A DNA stretch of 64,000 nt, taken from Isoetes taiwanensis. Lineage: Eukaryota > Streptophyta > Lycopodiopsida > Isoetales > Isoetaceae. Shown here piece by piece: positions 59,076 to 64,000 of the stretch (its first letter is position 1; every line of letters begins with the position of its first letter). The DNA is taken from positions 6,236,925 to 6,300,924 of the forward strand of contig JAJEKV010000052.1 in the NCBI GenBank assembly GCA_021234155.1, read 5' to 3'. Position numbers and translations under genes: made by a program. The notes beneath the pieces were generated by a model, which worked only from the letters and a program-made list of their open reading frames with translations, did no database searches and was not told the origin of the DNA.

Positions 59076-60130
59076 GCCACATTTCCATCCTGCATTGCGA
59101 CTTGGCCTAACAAAGCATGGTTTGATCACAATCTGCGAAAACCTAAGGCAGCGCAAATTTGACCAGGATTTGGCATCATGTCATCACGTGGGGCCCAGGG
59201 TGGAGGAGGCATTAGCATATGACCTTGTGCGTAGCCGGGAAAGGCTGCCTTGAGAACTTCTTTGTGGTCCGTCTTCAGTATAACCTCTCCTTTCTTGTGA
59301 GTCTATTGCAGCGCAAAGTCCTAATCTTGTTCGCCATAGAGAACATTGCCAACTCACCTATGTAATCATTTATCTTCATTCTAGAAGTCCTAATGCTTCT
59401 ATTCTCAATTCAATCTAAGTCCAAAGTCTAATGTCTAGTCAAGATCAACTCTAAGTAGAATGATCCCAAACAATATCTTGCTACTGCAAAAGTTTTACAG
59501 AACATTTTTGGATGATTTTTGATATTACTATCAGAGAAAAGTCGTAGGAACATGTGGGAAAACATTATTGTTTGGGATTATTCTGAATGGCCGATAGATT
59601 CGAACTCCATTTTTTCAGTTGCCATGGCTCGGCATGTTTAGAGTCGGTGCTCAAAGCAACTATTTATTTGAAACATCTTTATTTCATGTTAAAATTGCAC
59701 AAGCTTCTCTTGCATATATCCGACATAAAATGGTGGTTTGTGCATTTAGCTTATGATCCTTCAATTTATTTCTAACCTATTATGGCTGGTGAAAAAACTT
59801 GTTGTCATGTAGGCATTCGAGTGATGGGACCTATTTTGCCCTCAAATATATTTGTTTTATATATAGACCAGTTCTTCATCTACAGAAGCACCAATGGATG
59901 TAGAACCGGTGCCGATTATGGTCATCAACCTATCCACCTCCTTTATCTGATCAAACATAAGCCTATTGCACTTGTGCACAAGATTGCTAAAGTGCACATA
60001 TAAGGTCCACAATAGTATGACGTAATAAGTCTAGACCATAGAGGTGAAACAAATCCAAAAATATGCTAGTACATTGGACACTTGCATCTCGTGCAACATT
60101 AGGCACCCCATCATGTAATTGTTGAATCCT
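59076..60130. other. No recognisable gene
   Basis: Only short ORFs without domains. Words such as AGAACCGGTGCCGA (about 59,902-59,915) recall CACTA-type subterminal repeats, but no CACTA ends were found. Confidence 0.35.
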
Positions 60131-60134
60131 TCGA

Positions 60135-60935
60135 TCCAAACTTGCCCCATTACAGTGGCTCGTAACAAGCTGGACATCGTGCGATCGGGCATGCTAGAAG
60201 CCACAGAATGATAATTCGACTGCGTGGTTGCATCCAAATCGCCAAGGCTATTCTATAACACATGTTTGAAAAGTAGAGGATTGTTTAACTTTCCGGATTG
60301 CCAAGTACATGCTATCTTTACACTATAGTACTAGGCTAGGAGCACGTCGAGCAAAAGGTTGACTAGTTGCCTATAGCAAATCGAGTTTGGCTCTGTTGAT
60401 AGCTGGTTCCCAGTGTAAATTGAATGTTTGAACTCACGCACAAAGGTAAAACCCCATTTTGAGCTCAGTGAAGTGGTTGAATTAGGGGAATATGCCATCT
60501 TCCTGTACGTAATGAAAGGGGAAAATTTGGGCGCTATAACATCCGCAGGTGGTGGATGCCCATTTTTTTTTTTTTGGGACGTTTCATGGAACATGAACTA
60601 CCATTTCAATGGTAGCATAACAGATGGATCTGCTTTTAATGCCTCGATACTTAAATCCTACTAAGTCTACGTATGGTTTAGGTTTTGGTAGCCTTCCCTA
60701 CATCCGGGTGGTGGAGAGCTTATGTGCGGTGTTCCCTCGCCGGGTTTTGAAGAGAGACTTGAAGAGGGAGAACAAAACCCTTTCCTAGACACTAGGCTCC
60801 AAACTTGCCCCCTGTTCGCGATGGCTCAGAACAAGTTGGACATCGTGTGATCGTGCATGCGGATGGCGTAAAATGACTGTTTATGGAATCGCATCCAAAA
60901 TTCCAAAGTTATCCTAGACCACATGTTTGAGAAGT
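60135..60935. repeat. Diverged direct repeat pair
   Basis: CCAAACTTGCCCC, AAC-AGCTGGACATCGTG and CACATGTTTGA-AAGTAGA appear in the same order at 60,137-60,280 and 60,790-60,940. Between them, 60,331-60,664 holds overlapping open frames on both strands with no recognised domain. Confidence 0.55.
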
Positions 60936-60949
60936 AGACGATAAAACAC

Positions 60950-61800
60950 ATTTTCTAAACTATTGATGAATTAAAAAACATTATACGACAGAATTCATGT
61001 AATTAAACATGATATAAATGAGCAATAATTTTGCTAAATCAATGTACACTTAAAACAATCTTACAAGCTAATGATGATATCTAAAAACCGTGTGAAATTT
61101 TGAATTAGTACAAAAACATGATATGAGCCACTACCGTTTTGCAAAATTATTATATGCACAAAACACATATTCAAACTATTGTATGGTTGTAGAATTTATG
61201 TAATTGAACATAATATGAACTAGCAATGATCTTGTTAAATCAATATACACTTTAAAACAAATTTTACAAACTAATGATGGATTCGAGAAACTAGTGAAAA
61301 TTTCAATTAGTACAAAATATGATATGAACCACTATTGGATTTGTAAAATCAATATATGCATAAAATACATCTTTTAAACTATTGATGATTCTAAAAAACT
61401 ATTGTATGATCAAAGAATTCATGTAATTAAACATGATATGAACTAGCAATGATTTTGCTAAATCAATGTACACTTAAAAACAATCTTACAAATCAATGAT
61501 GATTTCTAGAAACTAGGTGTGAAATTTTTGAATTAGTACAAAAAATATGATATGAACCATCGTTGGTTTTGTAAAAATCAATATATCCATAAAACACATC
61601 TTTTTAAACTATTGACGATTCCAAAAACTATTGCACGATTAAAGAATTCATGTAATTAAACACGATATGAACTAGCAATGATTTTGCTAATCAAATCAAT
61701 GTACACTTAAAACCACCTTACAAACTAATGATGATTTTCAAAAAAACTAGTGCAAAATTTTAAATTAGTACACAAAAACATTATATGAAACTATTATTGA
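60950..61800. repeat. AT-rich satellite, about four units of 200-230 bp
   Basis: The marker GAATTCATGTAATTAAACAT-GATAT recurs at 60,991, 61,192, 61,415 and 61,644 (spacing 201, 223, 229). Between markers TCAATGTACACTTAAAA, CTTACAAACTAATGATG and AATTAGTACAAAA repeat in order. Units differ by substitutions and small indels. Confidence 0.82.
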
Positions 61801-64000
61801 TCGGTATAACCGTGAAGGGCACATGGTTTTTTTACATTATAAATTGTTGTATAAAAACCACATATACCGGTTTTCATGCTAATTTTTACAAGTTCATTTT
61901 GGGGGGCCTTGTGTCCCCAGATTGACTCTAACCAAAGAACCTTAACTCTATGAATTAGATTAGTTCTTATTACTTATGCTGATATGATGGATCTGGATGT
62001 ATTCAGACTCCATTGTATTGGGAAGGGGGGTAGAGACTTAAAGCTTAGTAGATGATGCCCTAGGCTGGGGTCCCTCTTAGTGCATTATTAGAATTCGCTG
62101 CGGTATTGTGAGCCCACCTGGTTGTGGGTGAAGGGGCGACCGGGCTTAGAACGCAGGTTCGTGTTCTACCTTTGACCGATCCTCCGTGTGTAATGGGCTC
62201 CACCTGTGGATCGTGAGGACTAGGTCTAATGGCTTGCCACCGAAAGTGTGGGTAAGGCATTGGCCTTCGACCCGTGGGTGGAGTTCACCTTCCGCTGGGT
62301 TAAGTCGAATAATGGCAAAGGGCCCTCTAGTCACCTTGGGTCGCAAGATGTAGATCTCCTCGAGGGAGTGATCCCCACCGCCCCATCTGACCGTGGAGAT
62401 GTAACTCCAGAATAGCCCCTTTGGCTGGTGCAACTGGCTGGCTACAGTCCCAACACTTTTCAACCTACCTCGCAGAAGTGTAAAAAAGGAGGGGCTGGAT
62501 GGAGTGGGACAACCCTAAGCCATGTTCTTATGCCCTCAATCCATTGTCATGATTCCGTCCCCCGCGAATGAATCCTCCGAGACCCAAGCTTGTCACCATC
62601 CCCTGAGTCCGAGCCTTGGGTAGAACTTCCTTTCAGATTTTGCTGATCTTTGTCTATGTAGATGCTGATGCCATCCTTCCTCGTGGATATATGATGTTAT
62701 GTTACCATGTGTATGTTTACGCCAGCCTAGGTAGGCTCCAGGAGATTCCGGTAAAATGACTCTCTACTCTTCCCACCGCGGGACCCGTGACGGTCACGTG
62801 CTGATATGTGGGAGGGCCTCAGATCAAAGATGGAGCTGGTAATGGGGATGAATCCTATTTGTATAATGCGGGCATCGTATATGAGTAGGGGACGTCACAG
62901 CGGTATGAAAGCAATGTTCTTGGGGACCGAGCAAAGCACCGGGCTATGCTCCCAGAGTACTAACTTGATAGGATCCCAAACCAAAAAAGTGGGGAAATTT
63001 TTCTCATTTTTTTTAGTATGTGCTAAGCTAGTAAATGCTTATGAACTGAATATAATAAGACTAAAATAGTGAGAGCCAAAACCTCCTCGTGCAAGCGTGG
63101 TCTCACACGCCACGGGTCAAAAGAACTGAACTTTAGTTTTTGGGCGTATGCTTACTGGGTGAGACATCGAGCCAAAACTTTTTAAAACTTAATGAATTTC
63201 ACAAAAGTAATATGATAAGGCGAAGTTCTAAGGTAAGAATTAGTTAGAATAGTATGTTTAAATCACTTAAATTAGAAGTTAATGTCCTCAACGGGCACAC
63301 GCTACCGGGTTAAAACAACCGAACTTCAATTTTTGAGCAGGCGCCAATTGCGGAGACATTGATCCTAAAACATCTTCAAAAGTGATAACTTTCAAAAAAG
63401 TAATGAAATATGGTAACCGAATTTTAAGCTAGGAATTAGCTAGATTAGTCTAGCTTTTCAATCTATTTGAACCTCATCTTAAAAGGATTCCTACAAAGAG
63501 TGTGAATTGAACCTCCCACCTGGTGGTAGGTTAAACCCCCCAAACCCCCGTACAACCACTAAGGGCGGCATCGCTTATGTTTAAAATATGATTCTTAATT
63601 AGATTTAAGCTTTAATAATGTTAGATAATATTAATGGCCAAGCCTAGACTTAGAACCATGAGGTTAGAAAGGTCTACATTAAGCCATGTAATAGGATAAT
63701 AAGTGTTTTAGCCCATCCAAAGTGGGGTAGCTTGTAATTTGACCCGGCACTGGCCATCTATAACAGACCTAGGACCCCCCAAATTTATAGACTGCTTAGA
63801 AATTTGCCCAGATTTCGCGATTTAGGACGTTTATTTTCCGGGACGACATGGCGCACTAAACAGGCCGCCGACTTCAACGACATAAGGCGTAAACAGCCTG
63901 AGGCCAAGGAGGTCGGCGAAACAAGGAGTGAAGGGCAAAGGCATGGAGGATCGCCGGAGACGAAAAAGACCCCGAACATCAAGGTAGTTATTAAGGAACG
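61801..64000. other. No recognisable gene; weak repeat pair
   Basis: 62,040-62,960 is GC-richer with several short ORFs and no domain; it could be part of an LTR. At 63,070-63,480 two segments (about 63,103-63,255 and 63,295-63,445) share CACACGC-ACGGGT, GAACTTTAGTTTTTG, GAGACATCGA and AAAAGTAATATGATA-like words, an old duplication. Confidence 0.35.

Noticed and set aside
61000-61700. CRISPR array
   Set aside because: The repeats are 200-230 bp, diverged and AT-rich in a plant context; they are tandem satellite units.

Overview
This window is plant nuclear DNA. The evidence is L1-type LINEs, a Ty1/copia element, an R2R3-MYB fragment, a plant Raf-like (ILK-type) kinase fragment, GT-AG introns, and discrepancies between repeat copies that fall on CAG/CTG sites, the context of plant CHG cytosine methylation. 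I cannot name the species. The repeat load and LINE flavours would suit a large seed-plant or fern genome, but that is a guess.

Layout. 0-2 kb: a Ty1/copia 3' end (RNase H, polypurine tract, 3' LTR) split by a reverse-oriented, 5'-truncated LINE with a 15-bp target-site duplication. 2-5.9 kb: mostly unassigned, with a diverged tandem repeat and a small MITE. 5.9-8.7 kb: an inverted, older copy of a repeat family I call FBE (foldback-ended element), carrying a broken six-exon Raf-like kinase. 9.3-11.7 kb: the only apparently intact host gene, a four-exon gene of unknown function (predicted 483 aa) with an N-terminal SAP-like segment and a C-terminal membrane anchor. 12-15 kb: SINE-like pieces, an LRR relic and a strong hairpin.

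15-34.7 kb is a nested tandem structure. A 2.7-kb unit (BA), carrying minus-strand exons, is repeated. FBE copies and a LINE fragment are interleaved with it, and a block of about 7.6 kb (FBE + BA + partial BA + LINE) is present twice head to tail. 34.7-38.6 kb: small tandem repeats, a hairpin and a possible LTR. 38.6-45 kb: a nearly full-length L1-type LINE whose two ORFs are open except for three in-frame stops. 46.3-48.6 kb: two further LINE 3' fragments in opposite orientations. 48.8 kb: a tentative CBP20-like relic. 51 kb: a two-exon R2R3-MYB relic. 52.9-58.4 kb: two FBE copies head to tail with cargo different from the other copies. 61-61.8 kb: an AT-rich satellite of four units of about 200-230 bp. 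The remainder to 64 kb is unassigned.

The most interesting signal is FBE. Five copies share one AT-rich end and a foldback/hairpin end but hold three unrelated gene-like interiors with introns, always oriented from the AT-rich end to the foldback end. That pattern is expected of a non-autonomous, gene-capturing element. A second, technical signal matters for every pseudogene call here. In the stretches I compared by eye, near-identical copies differ almost only at CAG/CTG trinucleotides, which points to methylation-related base-calling error and not mutation, so some apparent frameshifts may be artefacts.
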